Numbered from the stretch's first letter, positions 11,040-23,008 are shown. The stretch: DNA of 64,000 nucleotides from Hymenoscyphus infarciens (GCA_001414345.1 LLCB01000252.1:1-64000), one strand, 5' to 3'. The notes: generated by a model not told the origin, from the sequence alone. Made by a program: numbers and translations.

Positions 11040-11541
11040 CTGAAATGTTACGACAACGGGCCTTGATCGACCCGTGGAATGAATCCTTTTTGTGATGTTG
11101 AAAAGGTTGTTGTGTTGTTGTCGAAAGAAAGAAGAGAAAGGGAAAGAGAGGGATGCTTTATTTACCCCACCTCAAAGCCAAGGGGAGGGTGAGAATGACG
11201 CTAGGATGGATGGGGCTGGGTATGCCAAGACGCTGCAAGGAGTCATTTATGCTAGGAGTTGCAGGTGAGATTTCGGAAGTTTGTCAGATCATCGGATTGA
11301 ATTTTATATACTCGTATATGCCGCATGTCTCTCAGAGAGGACGGAAATGATCTCATGGATGTAAAAACATCTTTTCCTGTGGTACCTAAGTCCTTATTCC
11401 CTCAATTGGATAGAACCATGAATCCCTCAAATGACTTATTAATACACACACTCTAAAAACCCATGGACAAAAAGGAAGTGAAATATATGTATACAAAACC
11501 AAAACCAAAAGAATAAACGCTATTTTTGATGAAAAGAAACA
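11040..11541. other. Intergenic between two minus-strand genes
   Basis: Should hold the 5' part and promoter of the bZIP gene and the 3' end of the MFS gene. No separate gene recognised. Confidence 0.45.
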
Positions 11542-13115
11542 CTACAACTCAACCTCGCTCTTCACATCCTTAATCTTCTTCCCCTCCGCACCACCGGGCG
11601 TTTTCAACCCAAAGAACACAAGCGTGCTCACAGCCAGAACGCCCATCCCCCCAATGGTATAAGCCACCTCTCTCCCCGCCCACCAGTAAACACTAGTAAA
11701 AAGAATCGGTCCAATTCCTCGTCCCAATTGTCCCCAACTTCTCAAGTTTCCGAGCTTCCCTCCTCGTTCATCTTCACCCGCTTCAAAGGAACTTAAAGCA
11801 TTAAGTCCCATAACCACAGTCGAAGTCGTAATAGCAAGGAGGGTAGTCGCGAGATAAAGACCCGCGACGGAGTCGATGCGCGCGAGAAGTAGGAGGGCGA
11901 AAAGACATGAGACGACTCCGATGCGAACTGAGAGTAGAGGAGGGAGCTTGCGAGTAACACCACCTTGAAGGATGGAAGCTACAAGTCCCATGTATCCAAG
12001 TAATCTCCCATTCTTCGCGGCCGTATATCCAAAGAGATCAAACGTCATGAAGGGAAGTGAGAATTCCATTCCGGAGAAGAAAAGGATAAATCCCAAATGC
12101 GTAAGGTTGAGAAGGAAATGCGAATTCGTCCTCTCAAACGGCTTTTTGACAGTCGTTTTCGCATCTCCCTTCGTTTTGGTCTTCTCGAGTGTTGCCCCAT
12201 TCGACTTAGTAGATCCATTCGTTTTCCCTTCCTTAACACCAACATGAAGTGCCTTCGCCTCCGCAACCTTACTGGGCAACGTCTCCGGTAAACAGAAATA
12301 CAAATACAACGTCTCAGTCACAATCAAAAACAACGAGAAAGCAGCCGCAGTCGCAAAAGGATTCGTCTTCACAGAGCTAATAGTGCTCAACCAAGCCCCC
12401 AAAGCCGGTCCAAAAGTAAAACTTATGCTAAAACATACGCCTACTAATGCCATTGTTGCCCCGCGTTGTTTCTCATCCGAGATATCGGTTGCGATCGCGA
12501 TCGCGAGTTGGACGTTTCCTTCGGAGAGTCCACCGACTATGCGCGAGAGGAGGAAGGTGCGGAAATCGGTGGCGCAGACCCAGAGGAGGACGCTGAGGAT
12601 GTTGCCGGACATGCTGAAGAGGAGGGCTGTTCGACGGCCGTAGCGGTCGGAGAGGGTGCCGATTATGGGGGATGCGAAGGCTTGGAGGAGACTGCGAAGC
12701 ATTAATTAGAAGTATTCCGGCAGTATTTGTATAGGAGGAAGCTTACGAGAATAAACTCCCCAAAGCTCCGCCGAGTAATACGATATCATATCTCGAATCA
12801 ATGGGTCGGGAGAAGGAAGCTTTGTAGGCATTTAGGTATGTGAGGATATGCGACAGGACCGAGGGGGATTTATTGAAGGAGGAGAATTGGGCCGGGGCTT
12901 CTTGGGATCTGTAGAATTCGAGGAGGGAGGGGAAAAGAGGGAGGATGAATGTAAATGATATCTGCGTGCAGAAGTTAGTAAAGTGTTAGAAGACTAGTGG
13001 TGTGTTTTGGAGGGGTGGATTCGGGAATTTGACAACGTACCAAATCGAGTAACAGAGAGATAAACACCACTCTTAGTACCTTCTTCCTAACCGCTGGTTC
13101 AACAAGAGCAGCCAT
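11542..13115 (-). CDS. MFS transporter (TetA/MFSD10-like)
   Basis: Three exons, 13115-13041, 12961-12747 and 12691-11542, whose phases (0, then 2) join to about 479 residues. Start is ATG in AAAATGGCTGCT. Membrane segments are visible from the start (LRVVFISLLLDLISFTFILPLFPSLL), giving about 12 in all, split by a Lys/Thr/Ser-rich cytoplasmic loop (KTNGSTKSNGATLEKTKTKG) in the middle. The MFS loop 2-3 signature is GTLSDRYGRRTALL, and the motif C-like stretch is SFTFGPALGAWL. The order FYRSQE-N-terminal loop, DRYGRR and late LGNLRSWGQLGRGIGP resembles the yeast/animal MFSD10 (tetracycline-transporter-like) group. It should export a small organic solute; the substrate cannot be read from sequence. 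Gene looks intact. Confidence 0.88.
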
Positions 13116-14149
13116 TTTGTCCAAAAAGCTTGTCCCTTTGCCAGTTTCCGGAGAACCCCTCTAGCTAATATATCCCAAGAAAGGAAAGAAAATTAAGGCG
13201 GTGGTAGTAGTAAGCCGGCGAATGGAAGGCTTTTTGTCGTAAGGCCGTAAAGGGAAGAGAAGACGCGGCACAACTGCAATGCTCGTGTGCGTACTGACTG
13301 TGAGATGATGGGGATATTGAGGAAGGATGCGAAGTCAAGGGTTGAGTTCAACCGTATTACCGTAGAAAAAAGAATGAATAGAGACAGTAATAAGGCCAGC
13401 GTGTCAAGGTTTCGGTGGTGGTGCGATTGGATGAGGCTCCAGCTGCGAGTGGTGAACAATCATGTTCTTTTGCGCAGGACTCGACTGGTGGGACCACCGG
13501 AGAATGGCTGAACCTAACATGACGACGCTGTAGATCACTGAGACCTGGCCCCCCTGTACTCTCCCCTATTCAGAGGTTAAACCTGAACCTTCTTTTTTTT
13601 TCGGTGCAACACCCGTACGATTTTAAGGTTCCCAGCTGTCAGAAATAATCTCTAATTAGGGGGGGGAAGTAGCTTGTCGCGACGACTGGAGCTGAAGAAC
13701 ACCAATAAATCTACATTCGGAGAGGGTTGCTTCTTGCTAACCTTCTCTCGGAATGGGAGAATAGTTACATGACCTAAGAAATTGTCTCTTTATTCTGTTT
13801 ATAGGTGTTTTGAAAAATATACTCGGGTTTCCCCTCGGATTCCCGGATTGCGGTTCGATGTATTTATATGGTTGCCGAGAAGGGGCGTCTGTTGCATGGT
13901 CGGAATCCTTAATCTAGAAGCTGTATTACAGCCTAACGAATGAATCGGGGTGAGTTTTGTCATGCACAAGTAGTTCAACAGTGGTAAACACCAAGTGGTG
14001 AATTGAATACAGAGTGGTATTTTAGTCAAATGGACCAAGTACTTGAGTCTAGGCTATGCATCTAACACCTATAGCCATTATTCCCTCAAAGCCCTCTTCC
14101 AATAACCTGAACTTGGAAACTTTTGTAAAAATGTGTCCTGGTTTCTACA
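13116..14149. other. Intergenic, no gene recognised
   Basis: About 1 kb between the MFS start and the P450 stop. It includes short homopolymers (T run near 13592, G run near 13660) but no coding region I can support. The MFS promoter should lie at its left end. Confidence 0.5.
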
Positions 14150-15901
14150 TCAAGCAGGTGTGAATCCCACCTTCACTCCACCTCGAACTGCCGCTGTCAC
14201 AGTGAGATACTCCTTCAAAGTAGAATTGTCCTTCGGCTCAATCGATTTAAAGGTTTGTAAGATCCTTACAGTCGCGTATGAGGCCTCAATCAGAGCGAAT
14301 TGTTGTCCAATGCTGTAATGCGGTTAATGCCAAATCCAAGGAAGGGTGGTGACTGAGGACTTACCAGATTCGAGGACCTCCATTGAATGGTAAAAATTGC
14401 CAGCTGGATTAGGTTAGATGGGACTTGTGAGTCTTGAAGAGGATGCCTGCTTACCCTGGTCGGAGATCTGCCCATCTTTCGGGTTTGAACTCGTCTGCAT
14501 CTTCGCCATACAAATCATGTCGTCTTTGCATCGCGTACACCTGATAACCAACCACTTGACCAGCTGGGACAAGGATGGGAGACTTTCCATCCTTTCCTCC
14601 GCCTACTGGAAGTGTGGTATCGGTATTTGCAACTCGTGTATTGAGCGGAACTATGGGATTTAGACGAAGAGCTTCAAAGGTCAGTAACTTATATACAAAA
14701 GTGAGGGAACCCAGCACGACTCACTTTCATTCAAGCACCATTGTAAATATTTGAGCGACTTGATCTGCTCAAATGTGGGTATACCAGGTCCAAACTCCAA
14801 GATTTCCGATCTAAGCTTGTTCCAAACATCTGGTCGACGAGCTAGATAGTAGAAGACGTAGCTGAGCAAGCTTGCTGTCGTATCTCGTCCAGCCAACAGG
14901 ATGTTGAGAAGTTCGGCTTGAATTTTTTCCTTGGAGTAGTTTGTCTTTGCTAGGTGCTCCAAGAAAACATACTTTCCAGATCCTTTCTCGTCAATTGTCA
15001 CCTTCTCTTGGTTCAAACCCTTTTGGTGAAGCTCGACCGCGCTTTCGACGTATTGTCTAATGTATTGATGAATGAATTCCTTTGCTGGAAGATACTTCTT
15101 GTCCGGAATTAGATCCGCAAGCCAACCAGTTCGGCCCCTAGATGACCCTTAGTGTTTGCTGTTTAAGCGATCGAGGGTCACTTACCGGCCTCCCGCTTTC
15201 TCAGTCACATACTGAAATGCTTCTCCGAATCTAACACCAGCACTGTTTTGATCCGTTTCATCGAGCACATTCGTACTATAACCGAAGAGAAAGTCGGTAG
15301 CGGAATCCAAAGTAAGCATGAAGAACAACTCTTGTATATCGACCATCGATCCGTCTCGAGGGATTCTTGCAATCAACTTCGACACATGAGCCTCGAAAGT
15401 TTCAATATCACCAACCTGACTCCTTGTGAAACTTGGTCGAAGTAAGGATCTCGATTCCTCCCATGCTTTTCCATTGATGGTGAAGATCCCATGACCAACA
15501 ACACTGCCAATGCTCTTCATTCGTTCATTGGGTATGTCGAATTGCTTGAACTGAGTTGCCAAAAGAGCCTTGACGTTCTCGGGCTCGCAAGTCACGATCA
15601 TCTTGTCTCCCGCCATCCGTTGTGAGAATGTCCAAGCGTTCATCTTCGTAAAACGGCCTCGCATTACTTCCAGCAGGCCGCCTGTTTGGTTGAACTTGTA
15701 GTTCTCCCGGAAAATGTCCATCCCCAAGATGTAATCCGTGTGAGGGTATCTTGGGTATGGTTTGCACCCATGTTTGCGGATGATAAGCGATTGGCGGCGG
15801 TAGGTGATTCCGAGTTGCACCAATTTTGTAAACAAGTAAAGGCAACTCGCCCCCACGATGAGGATGAGAGCTGGGGGGTAATCTTGCAGTTGTGTAGACA
15901 T
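14150..15901 (-). CDS. CYP52-like cytochrome P450
   Basis: Probable ER monooxygenase hydroxylating alkanes or fatty acids, as known for CYP52. Five exons (15901-15186, 15137-14725, 14671-14455, 14403-14365, 14312-14150) with phases that all match, giving 515 residues. An in-frame ATG at 15958 would add 19 residues; I prefer 15901 because it gives the usual short lead before the anchor ([18 protein letters not shown]). Motifs in order: [34 protein letters not shown]-helix [21 protein letters not shown] with AGRDTT; ETLRLNP (ExxR); FKPERW; and heme loop [17 protein letters not shown]. The heme-ligand Cys codon is split by the last intron (TG, then C). All catalytic motifs are intact, unlike the related pseudogene at 6467-8604. 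Confidence 0.93.
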
Positions 15902-17960
15902 TTTGAGAGGGTATGAGGTCGAGGGAATTGGAGGGTTTAGAACAGAGGTCGGGTTCATTCCTTCTTGCTGGATAACTGGGAGGAATGCGCCGACAAAGAA
16001 AAGATCAGATTCCAGTTGAGGGAAGTGACTACTTAATCTTTAGAACGAAAGATAGACCGAGGTCTTTATAGGAGAGAGAAGAGAAACGGAGATCCAGGAG
16101 GAGGATTTTCATCATTAGCCCCGTTGAGTACAACCTGGTGTTTTTCGCGGTGTTTTCGGGCTCGAGTATTGAGGCCGCAGGTTGGATAACTCTAGCACAA
16201 CTTATGCACAAGGCCCACCCCCCTTTGTACATTCGCTAATGCGACACTGCGGTTAATCTGTCATGCACACTAAAAGTCGACTTATATTTATTACAGATTC
16301 TACGTACGCTTTAAATTAATTACCAGTATAACTGTTATAAACCACAACGCTCTATAATTTTAAGAAAACAACTACTATTAGAAACTATAGCCATTAATAT
16401 ATTAACTGACTAATATAAAAAGGTAATAGAGGCCGTAATAGGTTAAGAAGTTGTAATACACCTTCTTACAGAGTTATGGCTGTATACTCAGTATAAAGTG
16501 TTTAAGCGAGAATTACCCTATTTAACTCCACTCTTAGCATGCCTCGACCAATTAGAACCTGCAGCCTAAGGAATCAAGCCCGTTTTTTTCTTGTTGAAAT
16601 GCCCGTCCGGCACGGAGCATTTCGGCGCCGATCTACCATTTTTCCTGTACACAACAATCTCTTCAAACACATTGGATGGAAAGGGCCATGGAAATCCATG
16701 GAAATACGTGAGGCATATATCTGGTTACGAGCAACGTTGTCTCAAAACATTCATCTCCCAATCATATCTCAAGGTCGTCAGCCAGTGGGCCGTCGGCCAG
16801 CGCGGAGTAGCACAAATTCAGGTTACAGCCCGAGGTCGCTTCCCCGCACTCGGCGGGTCAACTTGGCGGGAAAAACCCTCCGGAGATACCGAGATAGGCG
16901 AGCACTATTACCCGACAGGTTTGATCTTCCCACACTCTCCTGAAAGAGGTCGCTTGCGGTTGCAAAAGTGGCTGGGTCGTGACTCGTGACTCGTCAATTG
17001 GCAGAGCTCTCGGCATTTTGTACTCCCGGGATGGCAGTTTGGATTGCATCATGTACGTACCATGCACAAGTGCTTTAAAGTACTCGGGCTTGTCAGCAGA
17101 GCTCAGAACCGGTCGGAAGTTCGGCCTTCGTCGTAGCGCCGACTCTCTTTTATTTTCCTACGAAATACCTGCTACTCCCCTCTTTCTTCTATGTGCATTT
17201 TGGTGTACGGAGAGAGTCTGTCGATATGACAAGGCCTGCACAAACTCTCGAAATCAAGATGCCAGGAGAGACGAAAGTTGTTGTAACATGGGACAACACC
17301 CGGCTAACAAGTATACATTTCAAATTCAGAATCGAGTCGAGGAACCTTTTCGAAACTTCGTCCAAGCTGGTGAGCCAATATATCACGTGTCAGCCCTCGG
17401 GTCCGCGATTCGATTTTGACGACAACAAGGAAAGAACGCGTTGCGGTTGAGGTAGTGATATAGGTACACTCAGTTGGTTTTGTCGACTGGTCTCCTAATA
17501 ACCTGACGCTTCTGACCGGAGAGTTCTGAGGAAGCTGAGGGAGGAAGACCTCGACCTAGCGCAGAGTACAAGTCCCCGCCTTGTCGGATTCCCTTGCGTA
17601 TATATAACTTTTCGTTGTCGAAAACGTATCACGGAGGCTTGAAGTGGTTGAGGGTGCGCAGGCTGCACTACCTGAGATGGTGTGAGAGGCACCGTTGGTG
17701 AGTGACTGTGTTGGCTCTAGTTCGTATCCTAAGATAAGAGTATAGGGTGGGTTCTTAATTTTCCAAGTCTTTTCTCTTGCGAGTCTACGTATATTTTTGT
17801 CCTGCTCTTCCAGGGTTCGTCTGGGCCTTCTTGTGAGAGTCTGAAGTCACTGAGTATAGAGCTCACCTTGTTACTTGCACCTGCTTGGAAGGCTAAAAGA
17901 GGGAGGAGTTTAAAGGCTCAAGCTCGTGTCTTTTCTCCTCAGAACCCGAGTGCTCTCGTC
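15902..17960. other. Intergenic with an AT-rich decayed stretch
   Basis: Bases about 16262-16530 are AT-rich with many TA steps and look like a degraded repeat. The remainder is of normal composition; open frames around 16540-17450 overlap on both strands without recognisable motifs and I do not call them genes. Confidence 0.45.
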
Positions 17961-17974
17961 GTACCTATGAGATA

Positions 17975-18720
17975 ATGGAGGAGGGAAAATGCGTCCTCAA
18001 CTTTTCGAAACCCTCGCGTTCCCTCTCTTCCTCTTCACAAACTTCCTTCTCCATCAACAACCTGATTAGCCTCCAAAACCCCTCCATTACACGCACTCCC
18101 AAGGCTTCTACACGAGAGACTGGAAAGGCCAACAGTCGAGGCCAATTCCTCAAGCTGATCCCGAGGTAGCTCAGAATACTCACATGTGTCCCCGTGGCTC
18201 TGGTGGGTTCGCTTTGGTAGATTTGGCTACCTGGGCTGGGAGACTATTTTTTTCTTCTTCTTCTTTTGTTGGGTGAGGATTGGGTGAGGATTGGGTTAAG
18301 TGGTGTCGTCGGGACTGATGGTAAGTTCCTTTCGCTCTTTATGTGCTTTACTTGCTCATTGAACTCCAGGATCCTCATACCAATACGCGAATACGTTGAC
18401 CGCGCCTCCCCCAAGCATCGAATAAGTCCACTGCGGCGCCTTTATTGCGGTTCTTTCAGGTTCGTTGTGGGCTTAGAGACTCTTTTGGGGGGTTAGGTAG
18501 ATGGATAGAGGCGATGATATGCCTGCAGTCACTGCCCTCGCTGCTGCCATCTATGGAGGGCTCAAGGTATGTTGATGGGGTAAAGTTGGGTCTTGACAGC
18601 AATGCGGAAGCCACCACTGACCAGGAGAATGGACACAACGATGGTCAACCTCGAAGGAGCCCGGTAGGTTGTCCGGTTGATATTGGACATGGGCATCGGA
18701 GCTAACCTCTGGGCAGGTAG
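17975..18720 (+). pseudogene. Possible decayed gene, family not recognised
   Basis: One frame shows protein-like exons interrupted by stops: a hydrophobic leader (RPQLFETLAFPLFLFTNFLL) near 17990-18060, then after a TAG a stretch HYTHSQGFYTRDWKGQQSRP. After a candidate intron (GTAAGTTCC to CTCCAG near 18320-18370) come SSYQYANTLTAPPPSIE, stop, VHCGAFIAVLSGSLWA, stop, and DDMPAVTALAAAIYGGLK. The Pro/Ala-rich and hydrophobic pieces suggest a former membrane protein. I do not know the family; the call rests on composition and on the chain of neighbouring fragments. It could also be coincidence in GC-balanced DNA. Confidence 0.35.
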
Positions 18721-19073
18721 GACTCCGACAACTCACACTTAAACACGCATCATGAAAGGCCTCTTTCCTTGCAATATCCTTCTTAAATCAACAATTTTTC
18801 CCACTGGCTAGTTCCTCCAATGCTGGGGATATCGCACGCTATAGCACACCTCAATCTTTGCGTCCAACACATAGCGTCTGGAGAGGACTTCCGCCCAGAA
18901 TCCGTAGGTGTCTCGAGGTAGCATGCCCTTGAAATCTTATTACGAAGATCTAAGTCGAAGCTAATGGATATCACAATGTCATTTCAGGGGACTCTTAGAC
19001 AGCTTGCATATTTCTGTGAAGCTCATGAAGGTCATTAAACTATATATACAGAGGTTTCTATTTCCACATGCGT

Positions 19074-20861
19074 TTATACACGACAAAGCCTTCCATTCCC
19101 ACTTGGAAGTCCATTTGCGGTCACCACCTCCCAACACTCACTTCCGACGGCGGTCTGAGCGAAGAAGACGTCCTTTGGATCCAACTTCTTCTTGGTGGAT
19201 TGAAGACGAGCATAGTTGCTACCGAAGAATGAATGTCCGAAGTTTGGCTCCGAGATGTCACTCTCACCGAGATAAGATCCCGGACCGGGGGTTACATCTC
19301 TCCATCTTTGCATATGACCATTGGTGAAGTTTTGACGAACGGCGGCTTGTACTGCTGCGCAATCTCCATCAACCCAGTTCACGGATTGAAGGATGTAAGC
19401 TTAGGTAGTACGCTAAGCAGGGTTGACTAAGTTATCTAGGTTTCCTCCGTTGGCGAGAGTATGGTGGATGATGAAACTAAGAATGGTTAGTGCTGCTTAC
19501 GAAGAAGTCTTAATAGCGTTATACATCTTGTCGAGGCTTGCAGAGTCGTTCTACATCTTTGTTAGCTAAAGTCGAGAACCTAATACTACGTGGGTTTTCT
19601 CAACAACTTCGAGTAGGTAGGAAGCTTACCATCCTATGTAGAAGGAACTATACTCAACCGTCTTGGGGGTGAAGGTGATATTTAAGGCGTTGAGTTGAGC
19701 AAACCATGGAGTTAGGAGGGCATTTGTCTCGGCTAGTGTCTTTCCGGGTGCCCAGAATAGTTGCATGAGGAACATTGGCCCAGTTCCGGTGTTGATGATG
19801 AACCAATATGCGTACACTCCTTGCTCAGATAAAGAGGGGAAGTAGTCCAAGTATTTGCGGAACCCAACCCAGAAGTTGTCGGTGGTGACAGTAACGACTC
19901 TGAGATCAGCGTAGGCTTTGACCGTGACCGAGGTTACTACACCGAATGTGCTACCTCCACCTCCACGAAGCGCCCAGAACAGGTCAGTGTTTTGCTCGAA
20001 ATCAGCGGTGACGAAACGGCCATCTGTTGTGACGACTTCCATTGAGAGGACCTGGTCTGCAGCCATTCCGTGGATAGAACTGAGAGGTGAATGTCCACCA
20101 CCTTGTATATAACCACCCATAACACCAACAGTCTGGCCTTCTCCACCAACAACCATCAATCCTTGGTCGTGTGCAGCTTTGTAAATCTCAAATGCTTGGA
20201 CACTAGCACCGGCTTTAAAGGCGGGTCCATCATAACCACAACCTCTTGAGGTGTATTGCTTAAAGTACTTGACGTACTTGAGGTTATGAGTCTAGATGCT
20301 TAGAGCTCCGGCGCCACCAGACTTTCCGGAAAAATCGTGCCCGGTGTTCTTAACGACTAGACGGAGGTTGGCTGCTCTAGCGAAACTGACGGCAAGTTGG
20401 ATTTGGGCTATGTTTTGGGCGTTCACTGCGTAGTATGGAAAAGCACCAAGTGTGCAACTTTGAGTTGGGTCTGTGGACCATTGGCGATTCGACCCAGCGA
20501 ACAAAGATACGACGTACAACGTGGATTATACTACATCCTCGATGGAAGCGAACCTCTCTATTGCTGCTGCATGTACCTCATCTCTCGGACCACTCATACA
20601 ACGCTTCCTTCCAAAGCTTCTCGGATCTGGAGGTACTTCCAAATCATATGGTCCATCATCGGGAGCTTTCCATAAGTCGGGCGAAGGAGGGCAGTTTCCC
20701 TTGAAAGCGGTGGGTGGAAAGAGAGAAACACTTGTGCGAGGAAAGACCACGAAAACACACGGAGATAGTGTGTTAGATGGATGGGATTCAGAAGCAGTTC
20801 GAAAGACTGTCATTGTGCAAGTTAGTTTCGACGCGAAATCTACTCGTGAGAAGCCGCGCAA
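19074..20861 (-). pseudogene. FAD-linked (VAO/BBE-like) oxidoreductase pseudogene
   Basis: Encodes a secreted-type FAD oxidoreductase of the PCMH/BBE fold: the FAD-binding block [18 protein letters not shown], then VGGEGQTVGVMGGYIQGGGH, then AADQVLSMEVVTTDGRFV and LFWALRGGGGSTFGVV, and the C-terminal FAD-loop block PNFGHSFFGSNYARL with DPKDVFFAQTAVGSECW near the end. Family members oxidise alcohols, amines or sugars, often in specialised metabolism. One frame is open from 20519 to 19626 except TAG at 20292-20294, where a Trp codon is expected (SIWTHNL). In the C-terminal exon two more stops, TAG 19413-19415 and TAA 19401-19403, also stand where Trp is expected (NPA-W-RTT-W-AYILQS). The N-terminal part (20526-20861) is only loosely alignable. 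Three stops make it a pseudogene. Confidence 0.82.
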
Positions 20862-21016
20862 GTATGAGGATTCGTTTTAGGGGGGATCGAGTCTATTGTT
20901 GTTTATGATATACATACAAATAGAGGACTTCAAATGATTGTCTTTTCCAGGGGTTCGGGATTTTGTACACCTCGCTTGCCACCATCTTCATATTTGCCTG
21001 CGAAATCCGGGAGACC

Positions 21017-21355
21017 TCAGGGTGAATTCTCGGACTTCTTCGCGGACTTCTTAGGGTCTTCCAGCTTCTCATTCATCCAAACCATCGCGTTGAGTATCTC
21101 GAAAGGACCGTCACACATATAACATGTCGTCAAGTGGAGAGGTACCGGCTTGTCCACGCATTGCTTCTTTTCTCCTTCATGACAGCACGTAATCAAAACG
21201 TGAATACGTGAGGTTGGTTTCTGTAGACAGTTGTTCAAATATTTGAGAGTGCAGTGCCCTGAGGATTGTTGTCTTGAATAAGTCGGACTAGAGCCGTGCA
21301 CTGTGTATCGAGGTGGATCTCGAGTTGTGTAGTCTGGCGGTGGTGATGCTGTCAT
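21017..21355 (-). CDS. Small Cys-rich protein with PPxY motifs
   Basis: Not a family I recognise. About 112 residues from the ATG at 21355 (an upstream exon is possible). The N-terminal third is disordered and carries two PPxY motifs (PPDY, PPRY), the known ligands of WW domains such as those of the Rsp5/Nedd4 ubiquitin ligase. The middle has a cluster of cysteines (HCTLKYLNNCLQ, LITCCHEGEKKQCVD, TTCYMCDGPF), suggesting metal binding or disulfides. The end is Lys/Asp/Glu-rich. No signal peptide or membrane span is clear. It is divergent from 21987-22451, which has the same layout, so the two may be paralogues or partners. Confidence 0.5.
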   Translation of the reverse strand: MTASPPPDYTTRDPPRYTVHGSSPTYSRQQSSGHCTLKYLNNCLQKPTSRIHVLITCCHEGEKKQCVDKPVPLHLTTCYMCDGPFEILNAMVWMNEKLEDPKKSAKKSENSP

Positions 21356-21986
21356 TGTGAATTTGGACTCGCTAGTGGTCGCCAAGGCAGACGACGTGTA
21401 GGCTATTCTCTCAAGCTAAATAGTGAGGAAATAGGTGCGGGGGTTCTATATCAACAGTAAAGCGTTACAGTTACTAACATTGCTCCAAAACGATAGGACA
21501 AAGTTTTCATTTATTAAGAAGCTAGTAAGTTCCATTAACTCGTTTTACTATGCCAAAAGCCCCGCCAGCCAACGTGATGACTCCCTCGGGAGAGCTTTAC
21601 GAACACGATCAAATTGATCTGGATATGTGGTTTATGCTGAGTCATGGTGAAGAGCTACAGAAGTGCGAGACATGCTTTCGAATTGCAGTTCTGGTAGTTC
21701 TTATAGCTAGCGCTAGCCCCTTGACCACTTTGCCGGGTACTTGTGACAACCTTTCGAAACCATCATTCGGGCGATTCCTCACCGAATAAACTTAGTACAA
21801 ATTAAGTCTCGCCTTACGTACTTCAATTCAAAACTTGGGTAAGCTACTAAAGCAAGTTTAGGTTCCCCTCGGAAAGAACCTTCACGTGCAACGTTCAACA
21901 CTCAGTCCACCAAACACGCTCACTCAGAAGTCATTCCTCAACATTCACAACATTACAATACAAATTCATAAGAGTCGTACATAAGA
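21356..21986. other. Divergent intergenic region of the PPxY pair
   Basis: About 630 bases between the starts of the two small PPxY genes; would serve as a shared bidirectional promoter if both are real. No other feature recognised. Confidence 0.4.
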
Positions 21987-22451
21987 ATGGAAGATTCAGA
22001 ACCCCTTTTACCACCTTGCTACTCCAATCACACAGAATATGACAGTCTCTTGGACCCACCTTCTTACACAGAGTACAACATTGATAGATGTGCCCCGCGA
22101 AGACCAACTCCAAGACACCCTCCTCCTTTATACCAGAAGGCCTCGCCCCTCGGCTGCTGGGAAACTCGCCATGGAAGGTTTTGCAAGGATCAAGAAACTG
22201 GATTTATATTAACCAAAAATCACGCGATTGCACTAGAGTATCGTTGTGTGACAACAGGTCAAAAAGGAAGGAATAAGTTGGGTCGCAGCGGCTTTACACA
22301 CTCAACTAAATCGAAATGCAGAGCCTGTGGTGGAGTTGTATTTATAATTGGTTGCGGTTTCTGTAAGAAGAAGAATTGCAGGGTTTGGGATAGTCGTCGT
22401 TCGAAATGGCACAAAAGGGTAGGGGGATTTTGGATAAATTTCTTGCCCTGA
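21987..22451 (+). CDS. Small Cys-rich protein with three PPxY motifs
   Basis: Unrecognised family; 154 residues without introns from ATG at 21987. The first 60 residues hold PPCY, PPSY and PPLY, spaced about 15-25 residues apart, which would allow multivalent WW-domain binding. The C-terminal half contains a Cys cluster around a hydrophobic stretch (CRACGGVVFIIGCGFCKKKNC) that could be a CxxC zinc site or, less likely, a palmitoylated membrane loop, followed by a basic tail. The layout (disordered PPxY head, Cys-rich body) repeats that of the divergent neighbour at 21017-21355. Adaptors that recruit Rsp5 have this sort of design, but that is inference only. Confidence 0.55.
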   Translation: MEDSEPLLPPCYSNHTEYDSLLDPPSYTEYNIDRCAPRRPTPRHPPPLYQKASPLGCWETRHGRFCKDQETGFILTKNHAIALEYRCVTTGQKGRNKLGRSGFTHSTKSKCRACGGVVFIIGCGFCKKKNCRVWDSRRSKWHKRVGGFWINFLP

Positions 22452-23008
22452 TTGGGCTGAATGAAAGAAGCGTGTATTTGAGTTTTCAATATTAAGGATG
22501 CGTGATTGCATGGCTTTTTTAAATGGAGGGTGGATTTCTCGCCTTGAAACAATTCCTTTCGCTCTCGAAGTTTGGTGGAGTGGTGCACTTCCAAGCATAC
22601 TCAATGCCCAATACACAAATCACAGCTTGCTGACATTGAATCTAATCGCGTGAGTGATGTGTTACTCAATTGTGTCATGATCTGTTGGTATGTGTAAATC
22701 CAGAGAACCAATTATTCACAAGTATTTACCTTTAATTCGAATGGTAACATTCAGAGGGGTTACGTTACTTAGGTAAAGAGTCTCTATTACACTCTTTGGA
22801 CATTATTCAAGGCGCGGAAGAAACCCAAGTAAAGACGAATGTGTCAGTGGCAAATAACTCAAGGAGATGTACTGTTTGAAGAAGGCAAAAGGGATTTTTT
22901 ATCGAGTTAATAAAATACCTCTCCATATATTGGCAATGGTGTATATACATACTTCTAATAATTTATCTCCCTCCTCCCCTCGCCCTCTCGAATTCATACA
23001 CACAACAC
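22452..23008. other. Convergent intergenic, nothing recognised
   Basis: About 550 bases between the PPxY gene and the lipase stop codon. No gene, repeat or RNA recognised. Confidence 0.5.

Noticed and set aside
16539..17450. Overlapping frames up to 146 codons
   Set aside because: Three frames on the same strand and others opposite are open at once with no motif; typical of non-coding GC-balanced DNA.
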